From CASFRF01 sp031549345 (lineage in GTDB: Bacteria; Verrucomicrobiota; Lentisphaeria; Victivallales; Victivallaceae), in the NCBI GenBank assembly GCA_031549345.1, contig JAVBPY010000018.1:1-53529 (forward strand): DNA of 53,529 bases, in the 5' to 3' direction. Of this stretch, positions 16,196 through 24,795 are shown in pieces. Position 1 is the stretch's first letter. Each line of letters begins with the position of its first letter. The translations under genes were made by a program, and so were the position numbers. The notes below the pieces were generated by a model. That model did no database searches, was not told where the DNA came from, and saw only the letters and a list, made by a program, of their open reading frames with translations.

Positions 16196-16930
16196 TCAAA
16201 AAAATTTGAACCGGCGGAAAAAGCTCTTTTTTACATTTGTTTTGAGAGGGAGTTCGCCGTTCAAAACACGCTGTGGATTTGTTTGCGCGAGGAGGGCAAA
16301 TGTGGCATCGCCAAAGTTTTTTTCGATGATTTTTCGAGAGCTTGAAAAATGGAACCCTTCCGGCCGGTGCGCGTCATTGGCCAGAATATGGCAGGCATTC
16401 TTTTCCAAAATACGGAACACATTTTTCCGCGCCTCCTGGCCGTATCTTCCGAGAAGGCTTCCGGTATTGATCTGCAGATAAACGCCGTTTTCCTCCATGA
16501 TTTTCAGAAAAGATTCCAGGTTCGCGGAAGAAACCATGCGCTCGGGATGGGCAAGAATAATCTGGAAGTTTTCGAGATGCCATTGAAACACGACACGGGA
16601 AAACGCGGGAGGAACAAACGATTGATTCAAATCCACCAGGATAAAGCGGCTGTTCCCCAGGCACCGGACCTCCGCCGGAGGAAGGTCCGGCAGTGTGGAA
16701 AAATTATACTCAAAACCGTTCAGAAGCGTGATTCCAGCCTCCTCCGCCGCAATCCGCACGGTTTCTTGATGTTCCTTGTACGTCTGCAAGTGTCCGGGCC
16801 GGAAATGGCTGGTCGCCGCGATGTGCGTGATACCGTCGGCCCGGGCGGCCTCAAGCATCAGCCTGGACTCCTCCAACGAACGCGCGCCGTCGTCGACGCC
16901 AAACACAACGTGCGCGTGAAGATCAATCAT
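16196..16930 (-). CDS. PHP-type tyrosine phosphatase (CpsB/YwqE family)
   Basis: The 244-residue protein opens with MIDLHAHVVFGVDDGARS, the metal-binding start of PHP-fold phosphatases of the CpsB/CapC family. It keeps SHF, HPERM and NDAHRP, further metal ligands. Such enzymes dephosphorylate the C-terminal tyrosines of the partner BY-kinase and thereby set polysaccharide chain export. The kinase gene is directly upstream and overlaps by ATGA, so enzyme and antagonist are made together. The C-terminal tail KKSFFRRFKFF is basic. Confidence 0.92.
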   Translation of the reverse strand: MIDLHAHVVFGVDDGARSLEESRLMLEAARADGITHIAATSHFRPGHLQTYKEHQETVRIAAEEAGITLLNGFEYNFSTLPDLPPAEVRCLGNSRFILVDLNQSFVPPAFSRVVFQWHLENFQIILAHPERMVSSANLESFLKIMEENGVYLQINTGSLLGRYGQEARKNVFRILEKNACHILANDAHRPEGFHFSSSRKIIEKNFGDATFALLAQTNPQRVLNGELPLKTNVKKSFFRRFKFF

Positions 16931-18405
16931 CCGCCGGAGTTCCGCTTCTTGTCGGCAGAGGGGGGGAGCGGCCCATAACCGTAGCCGTAACCGTAACCGT
17001 AACCGTAACCGTAGCCGTAGCCGTAATACCGGTGCGCTCTTTCGCTGGAAAACTGGTTGAGGACAATGCCGGATATGTTCAACTTATTTTGTTTCAACTG
17101 CAGAATTGTCTGTTCGACAAGGCGGATATGGGAAGCCCCGGCCTTGATGACGACCAGGATGGCATCGCTGCATCCGCCGACGATCGCGGCATCCACAACG
17201 GGAAGAACGGGAGGCGCGTCGAGAAAGATGTAATCGTAAAGCGGTCTTTGCTCGTCGAGCATTTTCCGGAATTGCGGGGATTGGAGAAGCTTTGTCGGGT
17301 TGGGTGGAATCGGTCCGCAGAAAAGAATATCCAGCGGGAGATCCAAAACGTTGGATTGAATCACCGCGCTCACGCTTTTTTCGCCGACCAGGACGTTGAC
17401 AAGACCGTTGTCGTTGCGCATATTGAATATTTTTTGCACACTGGGTTTGCGCAAATCGCAATTGATCAACAAGACTTTTTTCCCGGAATCCGCCATGGAA
17501 ACAGCCAGGTTGGCCGTGGTGAAGGATTTTCCCTCGCCGGGCAAGGCGCTTGTAACCGCAATCACTTTCGCCTTGTTTTCGGGCGTTGCGTCGTCGTATT
17601 GCAAATTTACCCGCAGTGCGCGGAAATATTCGGCGATATGAAGGTTGGATTCGTTCTGGCTTTCCAGTGCGACGATGCTTGATCCCGCGTGCGTTCCTTC
17701 AAGAAAACGCGGGTCCGGGGGAATGGTTCCCATGATCGGCAGGCTCAGTAGTTCCTCCGCTTGATCCGGCGTATTAACTGTGTTATCCAGCATAAAGCGG
17801 AGAAGAAAAAGCCCGTACGCGGCAGCGCAACCGAACAGAAAACCGATCGCGGTGGCCAAAGGGATTTTCGGTGCAATCGGGTACGGCGGAAGTTCCGCGT
17901 TGTCGATGATTTGCGCATTTTGAATCGCAAGAATTTTCTGCATCTCGTCCTGAAAGACCTTTCCGTAGGCGTTGGCGATGTCGCGGCAGGCCTCCGGACT
18001 GTGGCTGGTTACGTTCAGGCGAATCAAGCGCGTCTGGCTGATCGGCTCGATACTCACTTTAAAAGAGGACATCCCGTAATCCGGCAACCAGTTGACGGAG
18101 TCGCGGACGCTCATCTGAATTCTTTGCGTATTTAGGAGTCCCCGGTAGTCGTTGATCAGTAATGTTCCCATGGAAAGGGCGCTGGCAAGATCCTGCTCCG
18201 GCGAACGAGTGCTGGATTGCACAACTTTGTCCGAGGAATCGACAAATCGCCCGAAATACAGCGTTATCCCCGCGCGGTAGGTCGGCTTTATGTAAAATTT
18301 ACAGACTGCGAACGTGGCCGCGCCGACAAAGAGCCCCCCCAGAATGACAAAAAATAAGTTGCATTTCAAAATATTAAGGCAGGGACCAAATTCCAGTCGT
18401 TTCAT
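16927..18405 (-). CDS. Wzz/BY-kinase polysaccharide co-polymerase with Tyr-Gly tail
   Basis: The 492-residue inner-membrane protein has a Wzz-like domain with one helix at about residues 17-37, an extracytoplasmic domain, a second helix (PLATAIGFLFGCAAAYG) and a cytoplasmic bacterial tyrosine kinase. The kinase shows Walker A ALPGEGKSFTTANLAVS, the A' block VLLINCDLRKP and Walker B YIFLDAPP. It controls assembly and export of a surface polysaccharide by phosphorylating its C-terminal Tyr cluster. Here that cluster is a (Tyr-Gly) repeat of 10 tyrosines. The ATG at 18405 has AGGAAG 9 bases upstream. No other capsule genes are nearby. Confidence 0.93.
   Translation of the reverse strand: MKRLEFGPCLNILKCNLFFVILGGLFVGAATFAVCKFYIKPTYRAGITLYFGRFVDSSDKVVQSSTRSPEQDLASALSMGTLLINDYRGLLNTQRIQMSVRDSVNWLPDYGMSSFKVSIEPISQTRLIRLNVTSHSPEACRDIANAYGKVFQDEMQKILAIQNAQIIDNAELPPYPIAPKIPLATAIGFLFGCAAAYGLFLLRFMLDNTVNTPDQAEELLSLPIMGTIPPDPRFLEGTHAGSSIVALESQNESNLHIAEYFRALRVNLQYDDATPENKAKVIAVTSALPGEGKSFTTANLAVSMADSGKKVLLINCDLRKPSVQKIFNMRNDNGLVNVLVGEKSVSAVIQSNVLDLPLDILFCGPIPPNPTKLLQSPQFRKMLDEQRPLYDYIFLDAPPVLPVVDAAIVGGCSDAILVVIKAGASHIRLVEQTILQLKQNKLNISGIVLNQFSSERAHRYYGYGYGYGYGYGYGYGYGPLPPSADKKRNSGG
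16975..17028 (-). repeat. Hexanucleotide tandem repeat coding for Tyr-Gly
   Basis: The unit TACGGT/TACGGC (CCGTAA or CCGTAG on the plus strand) recurs about eight times, encoding Tyr-Gly dipeptides flanked by two TAT codons: 18 codons, 10 Tyr and 8 Gly. Because the unit is 6 bp, gain or loss keeps the reading frame and changes only the number of phosphorylatable tyrosines. Confidence 0.95.
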
Positions 18406-18497
18406 GAGCAATGGCTTCCTACGGTGCCTCCTGCCGTCGCGCGGGAACGGGGGCATTCGCCGGCGGGAGCTGTTGTTTGAGTTAATTGTATCCTATA

Positions 18498-18526
18498 AAT
18501 ATACATCGATCCGGGCGAAAAGTCAA
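18498..18526 (-). promoter_or_regulatory. Promoter of the BY-kinase/phosphatase operon
   Basis: On the minus strand TTGACT (18521-18526), 17 bp, TATATT (18498-18503). Confidence 0.7.
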
Positions 18527-18583
18527 GACGCACATCCGGGGAATCGGAAAATACCGGAGTACAAATTCGTGGGAACGCTCCGC

Positions 18584-19327
18584 CTACTTCAGTTCGATAT
18601 ACCCCATTCGGCCCGGAGAGCGGTGGGGACGGCCGGGGATGGTGGAGGACCATTCTCCCGTGGCCGTCTTCTCCGGTGCGTAATGTTCGATGCGCAGGAA
18701 GTTTCCGCGCATGAGCATGCCGACGGGCAATTGGCGTTTGCCGGCACGGCGCATGAGTTCCGCCGCCGGAATCGCCACCTCAACATACCAGCCCCAGGGG
18801 AGGACGGACGCGGCGGAACGGAGATTCCGCATCGTATATTCCCGGCAATCCCATTGGTTGCCGAAGTCCGGATTCATGCCGTCGGCATCGTACTTCACGG
18901 TGTCGCCGGTGTAGAGGAAAAGGGCGTCCAGAATCAGGTTCGCCGCGTTGAACTGAAGTTCAAAGTGCTGCTTATGATCCCCGACAGGATCCAGAAAAAT
19001 TTCCACCGCGTCGCCTTTATACAAATTGTCGTCGCGCTTTTCTCCATATGAGCGCGGCGCGGAAGGCTTCCTGCACTCAAACGCCACATAAAACGTATCC
19101 TTGTCGTAGGTCAGCAAAACGGTTGTTCCGCGCTCTTTCCAGAGTGAGGCGTGATCCTCCCCGAAAGGCGACTGGTCCAGAACGATTTTCGCCGCCTTCA
19201 CCCAGCCGGCGTCGCCGGGAACGCCGTCGATGACGATCGCTCCTTCGCGCGACGGAACTTCCACGCGCGGCGGTTCCGCCGCCGCAAGGGGCAATGCCCA
19301 AAGGAGTAAGAGCCACGCCCCCCTCAT
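18584..19327 (-). CDS. Secreted CBM9-like carbohydrate-binding protein
   Basis: The 247-residue protein has a clear signal peptide (LLLLWALPLAAAEPP). It carries a CBM9/DOMON-like jelly roll: IVIDGVPGDAGWVKA at the start, a Tyr/Asp-rich middle with YKGDAVEIFLDP, and WYVEVAIPAAEL near the end. These domains bind the reducing ends of xylan or other sugars. The start ATG overlaps the stop of the GH42 gene (TAATG), so it should be made with that enzyme. The ligand is unknown. Confidence 0.8.
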   Translation of the reverse strand: MRGAWLLLLWALPLAAAEPPRVEVPSREGAIVIDGVPGDAGWVKAAKIVLDQSPFGEDHASLWKERGTTVLLTYDKDTFYVAFECRKPSAPRSYGEKRDDNLYKGDAVEIFLDPVGDHKQHFELQFNAANLILDALFLYTGDTVKYDADGMNPDFGNQWDCREYTMRNLRSAASVLPWGWYVEVAIPAAELMRRAGKRQLPVGMLMRGNFLRIEHYAPEKTATGEWSSTIPGRPHRSPGRMGYIELK

Positions 19328-21036
19328 TACACCACCCCGAGTTTACGGAAAATAGCCTCCAGCGACGGCGCGTCAAAAGAGCCGGCCAGGACGACCAGCC
19401 GCCCTTCGCCCAACGGAAAAATCCAGTGGGAAGGAGCCGTTCCGGATTTTACCTCGATTTTTCCATACGGCCAGGCATAGAAGAGGCGCGCGGGATACCC
19501 TTCTTCCGAAGTGAACGTGTCGTCCAGGCCAAGGAGCTCCCAGTCAGGAAGCTGCGGGATCACCTCTTTCCATTCCGCCAGGGGAAGCCGGCGGAACGCC
19601 ACGTTGTCGCGGTTGAATTGCGCGTAATCGGCGGTCAGAACAATCGTCGCGCCGCCTTGGGCGGCCGCGATCAGGCGCGGGGTAATGCCGTCGTCCAATT
19701 CGCAGAGGGGAACGACAATGCTGCGAAGTTTCGCATCTTCCAGCTCCTGCGGCCCGATCAGGCGGCAGCCGGGAAGCGCGGGGAAATAGCTGTTTTCCAC
19801 TTCAACACGGTAATCCCAGTTCGCCGGGTTCCCGGGGCGCGTTTCGCGTCCCCACTGCTGGCGGAAGCTGAAGTAAAGGCCGAGATCGCGCCGGGACGAA
19901 CGCTCGGTTACCGTTTTTGTTATGGTAATGGCCGCTTGGATCGCCCGCGCCACACGTCCCAGGCCGCCGTCGTGCCCCAACACCGCGCCGTGCATCACCT
20001 CGCAGCCGAACGAGTGTTGGCGCAAATGCCAGTAAATGGCGTATTCCACCCCCATTTCCGCCGACCAGCAGAGCTGACGGACCGTCCGCCCTTCCAGATC
20101 GTCCGGCCAGGCGTTCTGGTGTCGTTGCTGCCCTGCTTTTTGTTCCAGAATCCAGAGAGGGCGCGAAGCGCCGCCCACGCCGCGCAAGAGCGCAAGCTGA
20201 AAATGCGTCGCGTTTTCCTCTTCCAGGTAGTGGCTGGAGCCCACCGCGTCCAGAGAATTGCGCCAGTCCCACAAATCGAAGGGGATATGCCAGGTGAGGT
20301 TGAAAAAGTTCGTCGTAATGCGCTGTGTAACCCCGGCTTTTTTGAGTGCGTTGTACTGCGCCTCGTAAAAGCGTTGCCAGACCGTCGAGCGATAGCGGCG
20401 GAACGCCAGCCGGAGTCCCGGCGGGAAAGCTCCCTGCCGGTAGGGGCCCGGGATGGGAATTTCGTCCCACGCGGTGTACACCTCGCTCCAGACGCCGCCG
20501 CCCAAAGAGGCGTTCATTTTCTCAACGGTCATGTATTCGTCGCGCAGGAACGCCTGGAAATCACGTTGTGTTACAGGACCGCCCCAGCAGGTGAATCCGT
20601 CGCCCGCAAGTTCGTTGTCGATCTGCCAGCCGCCGAGGGCGGGATGATCTTTCAGTAAGCGTCCGAGCCGGAAGGCCATTTCCGCGCAACGTTCTTTGTA
20701 GGCGGCGTGGGCTGGCGTGTAATTGCGGCGGATGCCGACGGGCATCGGGATTCCATCGAATGTCGTCGCCGTCAAGTCGGGGAATTCCGTGAAAAAGCGC
20801 GGCGGCGGCGTTGCCGAGGGAGTGCACCAGATCACCGTGTACCCGAGCTCGTGTGCAAGATCCATAAAATCCTTTACCCAATCGAGCGTGTATTTGCCCG
20901 GCGACGGCTCCAGCATGCTCCATGCAAATTCGCCGCACCGCAACGCCGTGAGGCCGACGGCCCGTCCTTGTTCCAAATCGTGCCGCCACACTTCGGGTGT
21001 GTACAGTTCCGGGTAATAACTTGCTCCGACTTTCAT
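19327..21036 (-). CDS. GH42-like beta-galactosidase
   Basis: The 569-residue TIM-barrel glycosidase has the GH42 pattern: LRCGEFAWSMLEP near the start, WQIDNELAGD (acid/base Glu after Asn) and LWILEQKAGQQ (nucleophile Glu). GH42 enzymes cleave beta-galactosides or arabinosides from short glycans. No signal peptide is present, so it is likely cytoplasmic, acting on imported sugars. GAGGAA lies 6 bases before the ATG at 21036. It follows nnr by 13 bases and overlaps the CBM9-like gene. It is somewhat short for the family (usually about 650), lacking part of the C-terminal domain. Confidence 0.88.
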   Translation of the reverse strand: MKVGASYYPELYTPEVWRHDLEQGRAVGLTALRCGEFAWSMLEPSPGKYTLDWVKDFMDLAHELGYTVIWCTPSATPPPRFFTEFPDLTATTFDGIPMPVGIRRNYTPAHAAYKERCAEMAFRLGRLLKDHPALGGWQIDNELAGDGFTCWGGPVTQRDFQAFLRDEYMTVEKMNASLGGGVWSEVYTAWDEIPIPGPYRQGAFPPGLRLAFRRYRSTVWQRFYEAQYNALKKAGVTQRITTNFFNLTWHIPFDLWDWRNSLDAVGSSHYLEEENATHFQLALLRGVGGASRPLWILEQKAGQQRHQNAWPDDLEGRTVRQLCWSAEMGVEYAIYWHLRQHSFGCEVMHGAVLGHDGGLGRVARAIQAAITITKTVTERSSRRDLGLYFSFRQQWGRETRPGNPANWDYRVEVENSYFPALPGCRLIGPQELEDAKLRSIVVPLCELDDGITPRLIAAAQGGATIVLTADYAQFNRDNVAFRRLPLAEWKEVIPQLPDWELLGLDDTFTSEEGYPARLFYAWPYGKIEVKSGTAPSHWIFPLGEGRLVVLAGSFDAPSLEAIFRKLGVV

Positions 21037-21049
21037 TTGGTTCCTCGTT

Positions 21050-22429
21050 TCATGCAAAAGGGGTTAAAGCGTCCAGAACTTGCGGCAGGAGCGCGGGCAG
21101 TTCATCGGCGATCAACGTGCGGTTGGCCAGTTCTCCGGCACGCCCGTGCCAATAAACCGCCAACGATGCGGCGGCGAATAAATCGTCCTTTCCGGCGGCG
21201 ACGCCGCCTATAAGTCCGGCGAGGACATCGCCGGTTCCCGCTGTTGCCAGCGCGGGGCTTCCGGAGCCGTTGACGACCATCCGGCCATCGGGTGCGGCGG
21301 TAAGCGTCCGGTGCCCCTTGAGGACGACGACGCAACCGAGTTTTTGGGCGAGTTCCATTGCCAGCGCGGCGCGGGTTCCATTTGTTTGTACACCGAATGC
21401 CTCCGCCAGCCGCGCTGCTTCGCCGGGATGGGGCGTTACAACGGTGTCCGCCCTCTGCTCCCAGCATTCCGGGTGGCGGGCGATGGTGTTGAGCGCATCG
21501 GCGTCGAGGATTCGTTTTCCCCGCAGCCGGAGAAGAAGGCGCAGAAGGCGCAAATTCCGCTCATCGTCGTCCCCCCAGCCGCAGCCTGCGACCACCGCGT
21601 CGTACTTGGCGGCCTCCTGGTGGTGCTGCAAGCCGGCGACGATCAGGGCCGCCGGGCGGGCGCACGCGCCGGTACTCTCCGTGGCAAGGGTAACATATCC
21701 CGCTCCGCTCCGCATTGCCCCCAGGGCGGCGAGGACGCCGGCCCCCGGATAACGCGCCGAACCGGCGACGACAAGGACCCGACCCGCGGTGTTTTTATGC
21801 AAATCCGGCGGCAGCGGACGGAATTCGGCGGCGGCGTCGCGCCCCATGTAAACGTGAAATTCGGCGGGAGCGGATGCCGCATCCAGGCCGATATCGACGC
21901 AACGGATCAAGCCGGCCGATGCCGGCCCGCATCCGCGGAAAAGCCCGGCCTTGGGAAGGCCGAAGGTTACGGTAAGATCGGCGCGCACGGCGGAGAGGGC
22001 AACATCGCCCGTGTCGGCGTCAAGCCCGGTCGGGATATCGAGCGACGCAACGGGGCAACCGGAAGCGTTGATCGCTTCCACCCATTCCCGGACCGGGCTC
22101 CGGAGTTCGCCGGAGGCGCCGATCCCAAGCAACGCATCCACAATAAGATCTCCGGCGCGGAACTCGCCGCCAACGGGCGGGGCCTTCCAGGCCTCGATTA
22201 CGACACCGGGACGGTCTTTCCAATACCGGGCAACCACGCGGCCGTCGCCGCCGTTGTTCCCTTTTCCGCAGACGATCACAAGGCGGCGGATGGGGCGGCG
22301 TTCGGCAAAGGCCGCGATCGCCTCCGCCGCGCCGCGCCCGGCGCGCTCCATAAGTTCCGAGGCGCTTACGCCACTTACAATGGCTTGTTCCTCCAATGCC
22401 CGAATGACGGCCGTTGTGACCGCCTTCAT
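21050..22429 (-). CDS. nnr: Bifunctional NAD(P)H-hydrate epimerase/dehydratase Nnr
   Basis: Both halves of the NAD(P)HX repair enzyme are present in 459 residues. The YjeF_N epimerase has CGKGNNGGDG and DIPTGLDADTGD. The YjeF_C/ADP-dependent dehydratase has LVVAGSARYPGAG, DADALN, TPHPGE, VLKGHRT and the nucleotide signature SPALATAGTGDVLAGL. Together they repair the S and R forms of hydrated NADH. It starts 1 base after the nifU-like stop and ends 13 bases before GH42, forming an operon of four unrelated-looking functions. Confidence 0.95.
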   Translation of the reverse strand: MKAVTTAVIRALEEQAIVSGVSASELMERAGRGAAEAIAAFAERRPIRRLVIVCGKGNNGGDGRVVARYWKDRPGVVIEAWKAPPVGGEFRAGDLIVDALLGIGASGELRSPVREWVEAINASGCPVASLDIPTGLDADTGDVALSAVRADLTVTFGLPKAGLFRGCGPASAGLIRCVDIGLDAASAPAEFHVYMGRDAAAEFRPLPPDLHKNTAGRVLVVAGSARYPGAGVLAALGAMRSGAGYVTLATESTGACARPAALIVAGLQHHQEAAKYDAVVAGCGWGDDDERNLRLLRLLLRLRGKRILDADALNTIARHPECWEQRADTVVTPHPGEAARLAEAFGVQTNGTRAALAMELAQKLGCVVVLKGHRTLTAAPDGRMVVNGSGSPALATAGTGDVLAGLIGGVAAGKDDLFAAASLAVYWHGRAGELANRTLIADELPALLPQVLDALTPFA

Positions 22430-22430
22430 A

Positions 22431-22661
22431 TCAGAGAACGCGCTCGATGACGATTTCCGGATCGATTTCCTCGCGCAAAATGCGTTCGAGTCCGTTTTTA
22501 ATGGTCATTGTCGCATGGGGACAACCGCCGCATGCGCCGGAAAGGCGGAGGCGCACAGTTTTTCCTTCGATTTCTACGATTTCCAGATCGCCGCCATCCG
22601 CTTGCAGGAAGGAGCGGAGCTGGTCGAGGCGTTCCGTTATTTTTGTGTTCAAATCGGGCAT
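22431..22661 (-). CDS. NifU C-terminal-like Fe-S scaffold protein
   Basis: This 76-residue protein is a free-standing NifU C-terminal (Nfu) domain with the motif GACGGCPHATMT, where Cys-x2-Cys holds a 4Fe-4S cluster shared across a dimer. It should load iron-sulfur apoproteins. The ATG at 22661 has GAGGA 6 bases upstream; an in-frame ATG at 22673 does not. It heads the nifU-like/nnr/GH42/CBM9 operon from a near-consensus promoter. Confidence 0.93.
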   Translation of the reverse strand: MPDLNTKITERLDQLRSFLQADGGDLEIVEIEGKTVRLRLSGACGGCPHATMTIKNGLERILREEIDPEIVIERVL

Positions 22662-22701
22662 TTTTTTCCTCATTTCGTTTGATTTTTTCTATTCTTCCCA
22701 T

Positions 22702-22730
22702 ATTATATAGGGACGTGAATCTTTTTTCAA
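22702..22730 (-). promoter_or_regulatory. Promoter of the nifU-like/nnr/GH42/CBM9 operon
   Basis: On the minus strand TTGAAA (22725-22730), 17 bp, TATAAT (22702-22707). It touches the first codon of the divergent DUF1805 gene, so the two transcription units share this 70-bp region. Confidence 0.75.
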
Positions 22731-23027
22731 ATGGAAAGTGTCGAATTTATGGAAAAACTGTTGCTGAACGGAAAAACATTTGAGGCCTTGTCGGTTTCCT
22801 TGCCTCACTCCACGCTGCTCTTGATCGCGGGTTCGAGGGGTGTTCTCGGTTGCGGTTACTTCAAGATCGAAACGGCCGACCGTGTCGGCGAAGCGTTCGC
22901 AATTGTAAGCGGCGTCCGCTCTTTTGAAGACATGCTCGCGGCGAAGGTCATTCAGGTGAGCGCCGAAGCCGAAAAATTCGGCGTGAAAATCGGAATGACC
23001 GGCGCGGAAGCCCTCGATAAATTATGA
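22731..23027 (+). CDS. DUF1805 (YunC-like) protein
   Basis: The 98-residue protein matches the DUF1805/YunC pattern: a beta strand LLLIAGSRGVLGCGYF, then the conserved FAIVSGVRSFEDMLAAK and the end FGVKIGMTGAEALDKL. The family has a small alpha/beta fold and no established function. No ribosome binding site stands before either ATG (22731 or 22749); by comparison with YunC the second is equally plausible. It overlaps pdxB by ATGA and begins a four-gene operon with pdxB, an rsuA-like gene and rsmC. Confidence 0.8.
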   Translation: MESVEFMEKLLLNGKTFEALSVSLPHSTLLLIAGSRGVLGCGYFKIETADRVGEAFAIVSGVRSFEDMLAAKVIQVSAEAEKFGVKIGMTGAEALDKL

Positions 23028-24088
23028 CGATCGTCATCGATGATAAAATTCCTTTCATCCAAGGGGTTTTCGAATCCGCCGGATGCAAGGTCGTCTACGC
23101 GCCGGGTGCAAAATTCACTCCCGCGATGGTGAAGGACGCAACGGCGCTGATCGTCCGCACGCGGACATCGTGCAATGAAGATCTTTTGCGAGGTTCCTCC
23201 GTACGGATGGTCGCGACCGCCACGATCGGCTACGATCATTTGGATACAGCGTGGCTCGACGCGGCGAACATCGCATGGACGAACGCGCCGGGGTGCAATG
23301 CTTCTTCCGTTGTGCAGTACATTGCTTCGGCGCTGGCGCGGTTGCCGTTTGCTCCCGTGGGACGGGTGCTCGGTATTGTCGGCGTCGGGCATGTGGGGAG
23401 CAAGGTGGCTTTGCTCGGCAGGGCGCTCGGTATGGAAGTATTGTTGAACGATCCGCCAAGGCGCGATGCGGAAAAAAACTTCCCGCACTGTGAACTCCCG
23501 GAACTCCTGCGACGCTCGGACGTTGTAACTGTCCATACCCCCCTTGCACGCACCGGGCGTTATCCCACGTTTCACCTGGCGGACGCGGCATTTTTTTCGA
23601 TGATGAAGCCGGGGGCCTTTCTCTTCAACACTTCGCGCGGCGAAGTCGCGGATGGGGAGGCGCTTCTTGCCATGCTTTGCACGAAACGCATCGGCGCGGT
23701 TCTCGATGTGTGGGAGAACGAGCCGGAGATCGACCTGGCACTCCTGCAGCGCGTCCGTTTCGGCACGCCGCACATCGCGGGGTACTCCGTGGACGGCAAG
23801 GCGATGGCCACACAGATGAGCGTCCGCGCCGTGGCGCAAAAGTTGGGAATTGCGCCGCTCTTCGATTTTGTTCCGACGGGTCTTCCATGCCCGGAACACG
23901 CCAATCTGGGCGCCCTGCCCCCGTTGGAGGCGATTCTGGCGACTTACGATCTGGCGCGCGACGCGGCGGCTTTGTCCGCCGCCCCCGGTGAATTTGAAAA
24001 TCTGCGCGGGAACTATCCGCCGCGCCGCGAATTTTCCGCCTACAGCGCGCCGGGGAACGAAGCGCTCGGATTCAGGGGGCAGCCATGA
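23024..24088 (+). CDS. pdxB: 4-phosphoerythronate dehydrogenase
   Basis: This D-isomer 2-hydroxyacid dehydrogenase of 354 residues has the PdxB pattern of the DXP-dependent pyridoxal phosphate pathway. Residues 1-95 are catalytic (VATATIGYDHLDT); the NAD-binding core follows with GIVGVGHVGSKVA. The substrate Arg lies in FNTSRGEVADG and the catalytic region in TPHIAGYSVDGKAMAT. A small C-terminal domain follows. It oxidises 4-phosphoerythronate. Coupled by ATGA at the start and by ATGATG at the end. Confidence 0.92.
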   Translation: MTIVIDDKIPFIQGVFESAGCKVVYAPGAKFTPAMVKDATALIVRTRTSCNEDLLRGSSVRMVATATIGYDHLDTAWLDAANIAWTNAPGCNASSVVQYIASALARLPFAPVGRVLGIVGVGHVGSKVALLGRALGMEVLLNDPPRRDAEKNFPHCELPELLRRSDVVTVHTPLARTGRYPTFHLADAAFFSMMKPGAFLFNTSRGEVADGEALLAMLCTKRIGAVLDVWENEPEIDLALLQRVRFGTPHIAGYSVDGKAMATQMSVRAVAQKLGIAPLFDFVPTGLPCPEHANLGALPPLEAILATYDLARDAAALSAAPGEFENLRGNYPPRREFSAYSAPGNEALGFRGQP

Positions 24089-24795
24089 TGCGCCTGGATA
24101 AAATGATCGCCGAATGCACGGAACACAGTCGAAGCGATGTGGCAAAACTCGTGCGGCGCAAACTTGTTACGGTGAATGGCGCGGTGGCGAAACTCCCGGA
24201 TGTGAAGGTGTCCGAAAACGACGATGTGCGCATTAATGGGACGTTGATGGTTTACCGGAAATTCGTGTACTTGATGCTGAACAAACCGCAGGGTTATCTG
24301 AGCGCCACGGAGGATAAAACCGATCCGGTGGTAACGGATCTCCTTCCGGTCGAATTCCGTCCGTTTCTCCCGTTTCCCATAGGCCGGCTCGACAAAGATA
24401 CCGAAGGGCTGCTCCTTCTGAGCAACGATGGACAGTTTGCCCATGCCCTCACCTCCCCTAAAAAGAATGTATGGAAACGTTATTTCGCCATTTTGGACCG
24501 CCCTGCCGAAGCACCGGATATCGACGCGTTCAAGGCCGGGATGACCTTCAAAGAGTTCGCCGCGAAAGCGGCGGTTCTGGAAATTACGGATAATCCGTGT
24601 GAAGTTTACATTGAAATTGCCGAAGGAAAATTCCACCAGGTCAAACGCATGTGCGAACAAGTCGGCAAAAACGTTCTCTACTTGCAGCGGGTTGCCATCG
24701 GCGGACTTTCGCTCGATGAAGCGTTGCCTTTGGGTGCAATGCGGGAGCTGGCCGCGGACGAAATTGCCCTCCTTCTCGGGAAAAATCATGAGTGA
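24085..24795 (+). CDS. RsuA/RluB-family rRNA pseudouridine synthase
   Basis: The 236-residue enzyme has an N-terminal S4 RNA-binding domain (MRLDKMIAE to VRINGTLMV). Its catalytic domain has GRLDKDTEGLLLLSNDG, where the Asp attacks uridine, and the C-terminal EGKFHQVKRM. The length and S4 domain fit RsuA, which modifies 16S rRNA U516, but RluE/RluF types cannot be excluded. It follows pdxB with ATGATG overlap and precedes rsmC with an 8-base overlap, so the two 16S rRNA modifiers would be made together. Confidence 0.88.
   Translation: MMRLDKMIAECTEHSRSDVAKLVRRKLVTVNGAVAKLPDVKVSENDDVRINGTLMVYRKFVYLMLNKPQGYLSATEDKTDPVVTDLLPVEFRPFLPFPIGRLDKDTEGLLLLSNDGQFAHALTSPKKNVWKRYFAILDRPAEAPDIDAFKAGMTFKEFAAKAAVLEITDNPCEVYIEIAEGKFHQVKRMCEQVGKNVLYLQRVAIGGLSLDEALPLGAMRELAADEIALLLGKNHE

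Noticed and set aside
19294..20658. Plus-strand 454-codon frame opposite GH42
   Set aside because: Antisense shadow with Arg-rich, domain-free translation.
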